DNA from: Burkholderia ubonensis
GTDB lineage: Bacteria; Pseudomonadota; Gammaproteobacteria; Burkholderiales; Burkholderiaceae
Assembly (NCBI RefSeq): GCF_001718695.1
Contig: NZ_CP013420.1
Span: forward strand, 2,480,001 to 2,544,000
DNA: 64,000 nt
Direction of reading: 5' to 3'
Below, piece after piece: positions 56,506-64,000 of the stretch. Numbering within the stretch: position 1 is the first letter of the stretch; each line of letters starts with the position of its first letter. The notes under the pieces are model-generated. The model ran no database searches. It worked only from the letters and a program-made list of their open reading frames with translations, and was not told the origin of the DNA. A program made the translations under genes and the position numbers.

Positions 56506-56735
56506 GAGATTGCGCCCGAATGCGACGGCCAGCGAGACGCGTGTCGCCATGTTAAAATTTTCATCATCCGAAATACTCGACGGGGCCGCGCGCACGGGCG
56601 TCCGGCCAGTTGCAGGAGGCATGACGCGCGGCATTGATATGCCGTGCGTTCGCCTCATCTTCATTGCATCCCGGCAATGGCGCCACTCGGCCGGATGGCC
56701 GATAGGGCACGCCGCCCACCCGAATACCGAACGCC

Positions 56736-57239
56736 ATGGCTTTGCTGAACATCATTCATTACCCCGACAAGCGGCTGCACAAGGTCGCCAAGCCCGTCGA
56801 CAAGGTCGACGACCGGATCCGCAAGCTCGTCGCCGACATGGCCGAAACCATGTACGCCGCGCCGGGCATCGGCCTTGCCGCGACGCAGGTCGACGTGCAC
56901 GAGCGCGTGATCGTGATCGACATCTCGGAAGACAAGAGCGAGCTGCGTGCATTCATCAACCCCGAGCTCGTGTGGTCGAGCGACGCGAAGCAGGTCTACG
57001 AGGAGGGCTGCCTGTCGGTGCCGGGCGTCTACGACGAAGTCGAGCGTCCGGATCGCGTGCGCGTGCGCGCGCTCGACGAAAAGGGCGAGACGTTCGAGCT
57101 CGACTGCGAGGGCCTGCTGGCCGTGTGCATCCAGCACGAGATGGATCACCTGATGGGCCGCGTGTTCGTCGAATACCTGTCGCCGCTCAAGCAAAGCCGC
57201 ATCAAGTCGAAGATGAAGAAACTCGAACGCGCGATGTGA
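56736..57239 (+). CDS. def: peptide deformylase
   Basis: Def (167 residues) removes the formyl group from new proteins. All three motifs are present: [16 protein letters not shown] and QHEMDHL with the metal ligands Cys, His, His and the catalytic Glu. fmt follows 35 bp downstream in the usual def-fmt operon. Confidence 0.97.
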   Translation: MALLNIIHYPDKRLHKVAKPVDKVDDRIRKLVADMAETMYAAPGIGLAATQVDVHERVIVIDISEDKSELRAFINPELVWSSDAKQVYEEGCLSVPGVYDEVERPDRVRVRALDEKGETFELDCEGLLAVCIQHEMDHLMGRVFVEYLSPLKQSRIKSKMKKLERAM

Positions 57240-57274
57240 CGCGTGTTCGCCCTGCCTGACCCCGATCCGTTGTC

Positions 57275-58258
57275 ATGACACATTCGTTGCGCGTCATTTT
57301 CGCCGGCACGCCGGAATTCGCCGCGGCCGCACTCGCCGCGATCCACGAGGCCGGTTTTCCGGTGCCGCTCGTCCTCACGCAGCCTGACCGCCCCGCCGGG
57401 CGCGGGATGAAGCTGCAGGCGAGCGCCGTGAAGCGCTATGCCGTCGAGCACGGCATGCCCGTCGCGCAGCCGCCGTCGCTGCGCCGCGGGGGCAAGTACC
57501 CGGCCGAGGCGGCCGACGCGATCGAGCTGCTGCGCGCAACTCCGCACGACGTGATGGTGGTTGCCGCATACGGCCTGCTGCTGCCGCAGGAGGTGCTCGA
57601 CATCCCGCGCCATGGCTGCATCAACATCCATGCGTCGCTGCTGCCGCGCTGGCGCGGCGCCGCGCCGATCCATCGCGCGATCGAGGCGGGCGACGCTCAG
57701 ACGGGCGTCACGCTGATGCAGATGGACGCCGGGCTGGATACCGGCGCGATGCTGCACGACGCGCGCGTCGCGATCGCGCCCGACGACACGACCGCGACGC
57801 TGCACGACCGGCTCGCAGCGGAAGGCGCGCGCCTCATCGTCGACGCGCTGGCGCAGCTCGAGCGCACCGGCAGCCTGCCGGCCACGCCGCAGCCGGCCGA
57901 CGGCGTGACGTACGCTGAGAAGATCGGCAAGCACGAGGCCGCGCTCGACTGGCGCGAGCCCGCGGACGTGCTGGCGCGCCGGGTGCGCGCGTTCGATCCG
58001 TTCCCGGGCGGCGTCGCGACGCTCGACGGCGCGGCGCTCAAGCTGTGGGCGGCGGCGCCCGTGGACGCGCGCGGCGACGCGGCGCCGGGGACGATCGTCG
58101 ACGCGGGCCCGGACGGCGTGATCGTGGCGTGCGGCAGCGGCGCACTGCGCGTCACGCAGCTGCAGAAACCGGGCGGCAAGCGGCTGCCGGCGCGCGAATT
58201 CCTGGCCGGCGCGCCGCTGGCCGCGGGCCAGCGGTTCACGCTTCCCGACGCATCCTGA
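57275..58258 (+). CDS. fmt: methionyl-tRNA formyltransferase
   Basis: Fmt (327 residues) formylates initiator Met-tRNA. The N-terminal domain carries [20 protein letters not shown], the hydrolase-like [18 protein letters not shown] loop with the catalytic His, and [18 protein letters not shown]. The C-terminal OB domain ends in [12 protein letters not shown]. It forms an operon with def. Confidence 0.97.
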   Translation: MTHSLRVIFAGTPEFAAAALAAIHEAGFPVPLVLTQPDRPAGRGMKLQASAVKRYAVEHGMPVAQPPSLRRGGKYPAEAADAIELLRATPHDVMVVAAYGLLLPQEVLDIPRHGCINIHASLLPRWRGAAPIHRAIEAGDAQTGVTLMQMDAGLDTGAMLHDARVAIAPDDTTATLHDRLAAEGARLIVDALAQLERTGSLPATPQPADGVTYAEKIGKHEAALDWREPADVLARRVRAFDPFPGGVATLDGAALKLWAAAPVDARGDAAPGTIVDAGPDGVIVACGSGALRVTQLQKPGGKRLPAREFLAGAPLAAGQRFTLPDAS

Positions 58259-58369
58259 GCGTCATTCGACACGGCTCGCCGGCGGCGCGCAATCGGCCGA
58301 ACGGCCGAGTCGCAACGCACGGCGCGCACGCGTAGAATTTCCCTGCGCCTTCCCGGCTCCGAGGTTTCC

Positions 58370-59011
58370 ATGCTTGGCATCACCCATTTCGGCTTCTTTC
58401 TCCTGGCGGTGTTCCTGCTGAACGTCACGCCCGGTCCCGACACCGCGTACATCATCGGCCGCAGCGTCGCGCAAGGCCGCGGCGCCGGGCTGATGTCCAC
58501 GCTCGGCATCTCCGCCGGCTGCTGCGTGCACGCGCTCGCCTGCGCGTTCGGCCTGACTGCGCTGCTGGCTGCGTCGGCCACGGCGTTCACGGTGATCAAG
58601 CTGGTGGGCGCGGCCTACCTGATCTATCTGGGCGTGCGGATGATCCTCGCGAAGCCGGCGGCCGGGACCGACACGGCGCGGGCTGCGCCGGCCGCGGCCG
58701 CCAAACCGTTGCGCCAGCTGTTCATGCAGGGCTTCTGGACGAACGTGCTGAACCCCAAGGTCGTGCTGTTCTTCGTGTCGTTCTTCCCGCAGTTCGTGTC
58801 GGCCGACAGCGCGCACAAGGCGTTGGCGTTCCTGACCCTCGGCGTGGTGTTCGTCGTGATGAGCACGATCTGGAACAGCATGCTCGCGTGGGTCGCGGGC
58901 AGCGTGACGCGCCGTTTTTCCGGCAAGCCGGGCGTGAAGAAGTGGCTCGACCGCACCGTCGGCAGCGCGTTCGTCGGGCTCGGCCTCAGGCTCGCGGCTT
59001 CGCAACGCTGA
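58370..59011 (+). CDS. LysE/RhtB-family amino acid exporter
   Basis: This membrane protein of 213 residues has six predicted helices. The family signature NVTPGPDTAYIIGRS is near the N-terminus. The Ala-rich cytosolic loop and FWTNVLNPKVVLFFVSFFPQ follow. Substrate could be a basic amino acid, threonine or homoserine; sequence does not decide. It is a single gene. Confidence 0.9.
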   Translation: MLGITHFGFFLLAVFLLNVTPGPDTAYIIGRSVAQGRGAGLMSTLGISAGCCVHALACAFGLTALLAASATAFTVIKLVGAAYLIYLGVRMILAKPAAGTDTARAAPAAAAKPLRQLFMQGFWTNVLNPKVVLFFVSFFPQFVSADSAHKALAFLTLGVVFVVMSTIWNSMLAWVAGSVTRRFSGKPGVKKWLDRTVGSAFVGLGLRLAASQR

Positions 59012-59013
59012 GA

Positions 59014-59041
59014 TTGAATTTTTCCGATCCGCACTTATCTA
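59014..59041 (+). promoter_or_regulatory. candidate promoter of htpX
   Basis: TTGAAT-N16-TATCTA lies 79 bp before the htpX start. A sigma32-type promoter, expected for a heat-shock protease, is not evident. Confidence 0.35.
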
Positions 59042-59119
59042 ACAGATCGCTTACAATTTTCCGCCTCGCCCCTCGAGGCAACCGGCGGGTGCTACATTCG
59101 GACAAAGGAGTGGACACGT

Positions 59120-59977
59120 ATGTTCAATTGGGTCAAAACCGCGATGCTGATGGCCGCGATCACGGCCCTGTTCATCGTGATCGGCGGGATGATCGGCGGC
59201 TCGCGCGGCATGACGATCGCGCTGCTGTTCGCGCTCGGCATGAACTTCTTCTCGTACTGGTTCTCCGACAAGATGGTGCTGCGCATGTACAACGCGCAGG
59301 AAGTCGACGAGAGCACGGCGCCGCAGTTCTACCGGATGGTGCGCGAACTGGCGACGCGCGCGAATCTGCCGATGCCGCGCGTGTACCTGATCAACGAAGA
59401 CGCGCCGAACGCGTTCGCGACGGGCCGCAACCCCGAGCACGCAGCCGTCGCGGCGACGACGGGCATCCTGCGCGTGCTGTCGGAGCGCGAGATGCGCGGC
59501 GTGATGGCGCACGAGCTCGCGCACGTGAAGCACCGCGACATCCTGATCTCGACGATCACCGCGACGATGGCGGGCGCGATCTCGGCGCTCGCGAATTTTG
59601 CGATGTTCTTCGGCGGGCGTGACGAGAACGGCCGTCCGGCCAATCCGATCGCGGGCATTGCGGTCGCGCTGCTCGCGCCGATCGCCGGCGCGCTGATCCA
59701 GATGGCGATCTCGCGGGCGCGCGAGTTCGAGGCGGACCGCGGCGGCGCGCAGATTTCCGGCGATCCGCAGGCGCTCGCGACGGCGCTCGACAAGATCCAT
59801 CGCTACGCGGCGGGCATCCCGTTCCCGGCGGCCGAGGAGCATCCGGCCACCGCGCAGATGATGATCATGAACCCGCTGCACGGCGGCGGCCTGCAGAACC
59901 TGTTCTCGACGCACCCGGCCACCGAGGAGCGCATCGCGCGCCTGATGGAAATGGCGCGTACCGGCCGCTTCGATTAG
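59120..59977 (+). CDS. htpX: membrane zinc metalloprotease HtpX
   Basis: HtpX (285 residues) degrades damaged inner-membrane proteins. Two N-terminal helices are followed by [19 protein letters not shown] with the HExxH zinc motif. Two more helices come next, then [17 protein letters not shown] with the third zinc ligand. AGGAGT-like residues precede the ATG. It is a single gene with a terminator downstream. Confidence 0.96.
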   Translation: MFNWVKTAMLMAAITALFIVIGGMIGGSRGMTIALLFALGMNFFSYWFSDKMVLRMYNAQEVDESTAPQFYRMVRELATRANLPMPRVYLINEDAPNAFATGRNPEHAAVAATTGILRVLSEREMRGVMAHELAHVKHRDILISTITATMAGAISALANFAMFFGGRDENGRPANPIAGIAVALLAPIAGALIQMAISRAREFEADRGGAQISGDPQALATALDKIHRYAAGIPFPAAEEHPATAQMMIMNPLHGGGLQNLFSTHPATEERIARLMEMARTGRFD

Positions 59978-60037
59978 GGCCCCCGCAAGCCCGTTATCAG
60001 CGTGAACAGGCTCTAAGCCGCCCCTCATTCATCGCCC

Positions 60038-60073
60038 ACACCCCGCATGCCTCGCGCTGCGGGGTGTTTCATT
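60038..60073 (+). terminator. intrinsic terminator after htpX
   Basis: ACACCCCGCA (60038-60047) pairs with TGCGGGGTGT (60058-60067), followed by TTCATTT. Confidence 0.75.
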
Positions 60074-60192
60074 TGCCGCGCCCGCAAAGGGGCCGCATGG
60101 CCTCACGCTACAATGCGCGGTTTGGGATCGCGATGCCCACGCGGCGGCCCGGTTCCCGCCGCTCGCGGCGCCCGTTTGCCGATTTCGCTCCG

Positions 60193-61590
60193 ATGACACG
60201 AACCCGTTCCTCCGCCCCGTCTTCCTCCGGCCGCGCTGCGCGCCCGTCCGCGCTGCGCCTCGCGCCCGAGTCGCTCGGCTTCGCGCTCGATGCGGCCGCG
60301 CAGGCGGTCGACGCGGTGCGCCGCGGCACTGCGTTGCCGGCCGCGCTGGCGACGGTGTTCGCGGGGATGGCGTCCGGCGCGCAGGCGCTTGCGCGCGGCG
60401 CGACGCAGGACGTCGCCTACCGGACGATGCGCCGCCTCGGCAGCGCCGACTGGCTGATCGGCCGGCTCGTCAGCAAGGCGCCGCCCGCGCATGTCCAGGC
60501 CGTCCTCGCGTGCGCGCTCGCGCTGCTGCTCGATGAAGGCGACGCCGCCGCGTATCCGGCGTTCACCGTCGTCGACCAGGCCGTGACCGCGATCGGCGCG
60601 CGTCGCGAGGTCGCGTTCGCGAAAGGAATGGTCAACGCGGTGCTGCGGCGCTTCCTGCGCGAGCGCGATGCGCAGGTCGCGGCGATGCAGGACGATCCGG
60701 TCGCGCGCTGGAACTACCGTGCGTGGTGGCGTGACGCAGTGCAGGCCGCGTGGCCCGACGGCTGGCAGGCGATGCTCGCGGCTGGCGACCGTCCCGGCCC
60801 GCTGACGCTGCGCGTGAATGCGCGCCGCACGACCGTCGACGCGTATCTCGACACGCTGCGCTCGCACGGCATCGACGCGGCCGCGATCGGCAAGCATGCG
60901 GTGCGGCTCGCCTCGCCGTTGCCGGTCGAACGCATTCCGGGCTTCGCCGACGGCGTCGTGTCCGTCCAGGACGCGGGCGCGCAGCTCGCCGCCGAATGGC
61001 TCGGCGCGGCCGACGGGATGCGCGTGCTCGACGCCTGTGCAGCGCCCGGCGGCAAGACCGGGCATATCCTCGAACTCGCCGACGCGGAAGTCGTTGCGCT
61101 CGAAAGCGACGCCGCCCGCGCGACGCGCATCGGCGAGAATCTCGCGCGGCTGTCGCTGGTCGCGGACGTGCGCGTCGGCGATGCGGGCGCGCCCGGCGAA
61201 TGGCACGACGGCCGGCCGTTCGACCGCATCCTCGCCGACGTGCCGTGCTCGGCGTCCGGCATCGTGCGCCGTCATCCCGACATTCGCTGGCTGCGCCGCG
61301 AGGCCGACATTCCGGCGCTCGTCGCCGAGCAGCGCCGCATCCTGTCGGCGCTGTGGCCGCTCGTGAAGCCGGGCGGCGAACTGCTGTACGTGACCTGTTC
61401 GATCTTTCCGGAAGAGGGTGAGCTGCAGGCGCGCTGGTTTGAAGCGGCTTGTGAAGATGCGGTACGATTGGACGCGCCCGGCCAGCTGCTGCCGCGCGCC
61501 GCCTCGGGCGGGGCGCAGGCAGGCGCGGCCGGTCCCGACCAGAACACCGATCACGACGGATTTTTCTACGCGCGGTTTCAGAAACGGTGA
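60193..61590 (+). CDS. rsmB: 16S rRNA m5C967 methyltransferase RsmB
   Basis: RsmB (about 465 residues) methylates C967 of 16S rRNA using SAM. The N-terminal NusB-like domain (FALDAAAQAVDAVRRG, VAFAKGMVNAVLRRFLRER) is followed by the methyltransferase: SAM motif DACAAPGGKTGHILEL and the double-cysteine segment DVPCSASGIVRRHPDIRW, with LYVTCSIFPEEGE. ATG 60193 is preferred over the frame start at 60064. Its stop overlaps the DUF4390 GTG start (GTGA). Confidence 0.94.
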   Translation: MTRTRSSAPSSSGRAARPSALRLAPESLGFALDAAAQAVDAVRRGTALPAALATVFAGMASGAQALARGATQDVAYRTMRRLGSADWLIGRLVSKAPPAHVQAVLACALALLLDEGDAAAYPAFTVVDQAVTAIGARREVAFAKGMVNAVLRRFLRERDAQVAAMQDDPVARWNYRAWWRDAVQAAWPDGWQAMLAAGDRPGPLTLRVNARRTTVDAYLDTLRSHGIDAAAIGKHAVRLASPLPVERIPGFADGVVSVQDAGAQLAAEWLGAADGMRVLDACAAPGGKTGHILELADAEVVALESDAARATRIGENLARLSLVADVRVGDAGAPGEWHDGRPFDRILADVPCSASGIVRRHPDIRWLRREADIPALVAEQRRILSALWPLVKPGGELLYVTCSIFPEEGELQARWFEAACEDAVRLDAPGQLLPRAASGGAQAGAAGPDQNTDHDGFFYARFQKR

Positions 61591-62177
61591 CGATCAAACA
61601 CCTTTTTCCACTTCGGCTCGCGGCCGTGCTGATGGTCGCATTGGCCCTGTGCCTCGCGGTCGCGAGGCCGGCGCGCGCCGAATCGATCGCCGTGCAGCGC
61701 GCATCGCTGCAGTCCGACGGCAGCGGCTGGAGCCTCGACGCCCGCTTCGATTTCGAGCTGAATTCGAACCTCGAGGACGCCGTCAACAAGGGCATCCCGC
61801 TTTACTTCACGACCGATTTCGAGCTGGCCCGCGCGCGTTGGTACTGGTTCGACGAACAGCCGGTGTCGGTGTCGCAGACGATCCGCCTGTCGTTCCAGCC
61901 GCTCACGCGCGAATACCGCGTGTCGACGGGCGGCCTGCAGCTCGGCTTCGGCACGCTGAAGGACGCGCTCGCGGTCGTCAAGCACATCACGTCGTGGCAC
62001 GTGATCGACCGGAACCAGGTGCACCAGGGCGAAACCTATACGGCCTCGGTGCGGATGCAGCTCGATACGGCGCTGATGCCGAAGCCGTTCCAGGTCGACG
62101 CGGTGAACAACCGCGACTGGACGCTCGGGTCGGACTGGAAGCGCTTTACCTTCACGGTGACCGAACGTGCTAAATAA
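61587..62177 (+). CDS. DUF4390 exported protein
   Basis: This 196-residue protein has an N-terminal signal sequence (LAAVLMVALALCLAVARPAR, then AES). Its beta-rich mature domain includes EDAVNKGIPLYFTTDFELAR and WKRFTFTV. It is the usual partner gene between rsmB and the ntrY-like kinase in beta-proteobacteria, which suggests an envelope role tied to that kinase; the function is unknown. Confidence 0.9.
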   Translation: MTIKHLFPLRLAAVLMVALALCLAVARPARAESIAVQRASLQSDGSGWSLDARFDFELNSNLEDAVNKGIPLYFTTDFELARARWYWFDEQPVSVSQTIRLSFQPLTREYRVSTGGLQLGFGTLKDALAVVKHITSWHVIDRNQVHQGETYTASVRMQLDTALMPKPFQVDAVNNRDWTLGSDWKRFTFTVTERAK

Positions 62178-64000
62178 AGTGCGCCGCGCGGCCAGCGGGA
62201 AGAGCCTGCTCGTGCGCGTGATCGTTTCGACCGTTGCCCTCACCGCGCTGCTGCTGCTCGTGCTGCTGGCGGCCGCGAGCGCGAACACCGAATTCTTCGA
62301 CCGCTACTACTCGTGGCTGTACGCGACCAACATCGTCGTCGCGCTGGTGTTCCTGCTCGTCGTGCTCGGCCTGATCGGCATGATCGTCGTGCGCCTGAGG
62401 AAGGGCAAGTTCGGCACGCGGCTGCTTGCGAAGCTCGCGGTGTTCTTCGCGCTCGTCGGCGTCGTGCCGGGCGGCATCATCTACATCGTGTCGTACCAGT
62501 TCGTGTCGCGCAGCATCGAATCGTGGTTCGACGTGAACGTCGAAACCGCATTGACCGCCGGCCTCAACCTCGGCCGCGGGATGCTCGACGCATCGCTGTC
62601 CGACCTGCAGACGAAGGCGCGCCTGATGTCCGACCAGCTCGCGAGCGCCGATACGAACACGAACGGCACGACGCTCACGCTGCTGCGCCTGCGCGACCAG
62701 TTCGGCGTGCAGGACGCGACGATCGTCGAGCCCGGCCGCAGCGGCCCGGGCGCCGCACCCGACCTGCACATCGTCGCGCAGGCGTCGGGCAATTTCGCGG
62801 CGCTGATCCCGGACGACCTGCCGACGCCGCTGATGCTGAACCAGGCGCGCGAACGCGGCGCGTACGCGGCGATCGAGGGCGAGGTCGACGGCGATCCGCA
62901 TGCGCATGGCGCGAAGGGCGCGCTGCGGCTGCGCGTCGTGCGGCCCATTCCGGATGCGTCCACGTCGCTGCTGCAGCCGGCCGAACGCTTCCTGCAGCTC
63001 ACGCAGCCGGTGCCGCCGACGCTCGCGCACAACGCGGACGCCGTGCAGCGCGCGTATCGCGAATACCAGGAAAAGGCGCTCGGCCGCACGGGCCTGCGCA
63101 AGATGTACATCGGCACGCTGACGCTCGCGCTGTTCCTCGCGACCTTCATCGCGATGATGCTCGCGCTCGCGCTCGGCCAGCAGCTCGCGCGGCCGCTGTT
63201 CCTGCTCGCGCAGGGGACGAAGGAGGTCGCGGAAGGCGACTACACGCCCAAGCGCGAGATCAAGTCGCGCGACGAGCTCGGCTTCCTCACGCAGGCGTTC
63301 AACGCGATGACGCGCCAGCTGTCCGAGGCGCGGCTCGCGGTCGAGAACAACCGCATCGCGCTCGAGCATTCGAAGGCCTATCTCGAGAGCATCCTCGCGA
63401 ACCTGACCGCGGGCGTGTTCGTGCTCGACCGCCAGTTCAGGCTGACGACCGCGAACCGCGGCGCCGAGCGAATCTTCCGGCAGCCGTTCGATGCGCTGAT
63501 CGGCGCGACGCTCGACCAGGTCGGCGTCGTCGCGGAATTCGGCGCGATGGTGCGCAAGGCGTTCGCCGATCGCGAGGCGGCGTCCGACGGCGGCAGCGGC
63601 GATCATGGCCATTGGCAGCAGCAGTTCGCGGTCGAAGTGCCGGGTGAAGCCGATCCGCTGACACTGCTCGTGCGCGGCGCGCGTCTCGTGTCGACGGTGC
63701 AAGGGCAGGCGGACGATCCGCAGACGTCCGGCTACGTCGTCGTGTTCGACGACATCTCCGACGTGATTTCCGCGCAGCGCTCGGTTGCGTGGGGCGAAGT
63801 CGCGCGGCGGCTCGCGCACGAGATCAAGAACCCGCTGACGCCGATCCAGCTGTCGGCGGAGCGGCTGCAGATGAAGCTGTCCGACAAGCTCGCGCCGACG
63901 GATGCGGACGTGCTGAAGCGCGGCGCGACGATGATCGTCAACCAGGTCGCGGCGATGAAGCGGATGGTCGACGATTTCCGCGAATATGCGCGCACGCCGC
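62167..64000 (+). CDS. NtrY-like membrane sensor histidine kinase, cut by the window end
   Basis: The first 611 codons of the gene are present, and the frame is open at the window edge. It has paired N-terminal helices (LLVRVIVSTVALTALLLLVL and NIVVALVFLLVVLGLIGMIV), a periplasmic domain, a membrane helix followed by HAMP (PLFLLAQGTKEVAEGDYTPK), a PAS domain (SILANLTAGVFVLDRQFRLT) and the H box RRLAHEIKNPLTPIQLSAER with the phosphorylated His. The layout is that of NtrY. The start GTG 62167 has GGTGA before it and overlaps the DUF4390 gene by 11 bp. The ATPase domain and the regulator gene lie outside. Confidence 0.9.
   Translation, partial: MLNKVRRAASGKSLLVRVIVSTVALTALLLLVLLAAASANTEFFDRYYSWLYATNIVVALVFLLVVLGLIGMIVVRLRKGKFGTRLLAKLAVFFALVGVVPGGIIYIVSYQFVSRSIESWFDVNVETALTAGLNLGRGMLDASLSDLQTKARLMSDQLASADTNTNGTTLTLLRLRDQFGVQDATIVEPGRSGPGAAPDLHIVAQASGNFAALIPDDLPTPLMLNQARERGAYAAIEGEVDGDPHAHGAKGALRLRVVRPIPDASTSLLQPAERFLQLTQPVPPTLAHNADAVQRAYREYQEKALGRTGLRKMYIGTLTLALFLATFIAMMLALALGQQLARPLFLLAQGTKEVAEGDYTPKREIKSRDELGFLTQAFNAMTRQLSEARLAVENNRIALEHSKAYLESILANLTAGVFVLDRQFRLTTANRGAERIFRQPFDALIGATLDQVGVVAEFGAMVRKAFADREAASDGGSGDHGHWQQQFAVEVPGEADPLTLLVRGARLVSTVQGQADDPQTSGYVVVFDDISDVISAQRSVAWGEVARRLAHEIKNPLTPIQLSAERLQMKLSDKLAPTDADVLKRGATMIVNQVAAMKRMVDDFREYARTP

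Overview
The window is the replication-origin region of a Burkholderia-type chromosome 1 (most likely Burkholderia cepacia complex). The basis is the gene order gyrB-dnaN-dnaA | rpmH-rnpA-yidD-yidC-mnmE, the very GC-rich core coding sequence and the typical Burkholderia neighbours (SpeG, YaeQ, Ada, GshA, DUF4148, DUF4390, NtrY-like kinase). Everything was read by eye from the sequence and its translations. No database search was run.

Region 1 (1-23.15 kb) is an accessory island with visibly lower GC and different codon use. Its backbone is a Tn7-like transposition operon on the minus strand: tnsA, tnsB, tnsC and two tniQ genes, followed in the same overlapping run by a HEPN-like protein and a DEDDh exonuclease. 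Further downstream are (a) a HATPase/STAS-like regulatory pair, (b) a compact ubiquitin-like conjugation set (multiubiquitin-type protein, ThiF E1-like enzyme, DUF6527 protein) and (c) a membrane protein plus an unrecognised zinc-knuckle protein at the window edge. On the other side of tnsA lie an XRE regulator, a small ORF and a 2575-residue fusion protein. That protein joins a DnaG-like CHC2 zinc finger, a TOPRIM domain, a reverse transcriptase (YVDD) and a C-terminal nitrilase. It resembles nitrilase-type defence RTs but carries a primase-like front end and about 1,100 residues of unassigned middle. The island ends next to the 3' end of gyrB. Repeats there look like a candidate transposon end, so gyrB may be the attachment gene.

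Region 2 (23.16-34 kb) is the core replication block. gyrB, dnaN and dnaA read left. rpmH, rnpA, yidD, yidC and mnmE read right. A DnaA box and a strong rpmH promoter lie in the dnaA-rpmH gap, the probable origin.

Region 3 (34-64 kb) is ordinary chromosome: a MASE4-like/GGDEF diguanylate cyclase, speG, yaeQ, ada, alkA (frameshifted), gshA, lldP (frameshifted), tRNA-Lys, a thioesterase, a patatin, a D-2-hydroxyacid dehydrogenase with a divergent LysR regulator, topB, dprA, def-fmt, a LysE exporter, htpX, rsmB, DUF4390 and the start of an NtrY-like kinase. Several small features are easily missed: a candidate 64-nt sRNA with repeated anti-Shine-Dalgarno motifs (39.2 kb), a 56-residue membrane ORF (36.2 kb), an Ada box before ada and operator-like inverted repeats.
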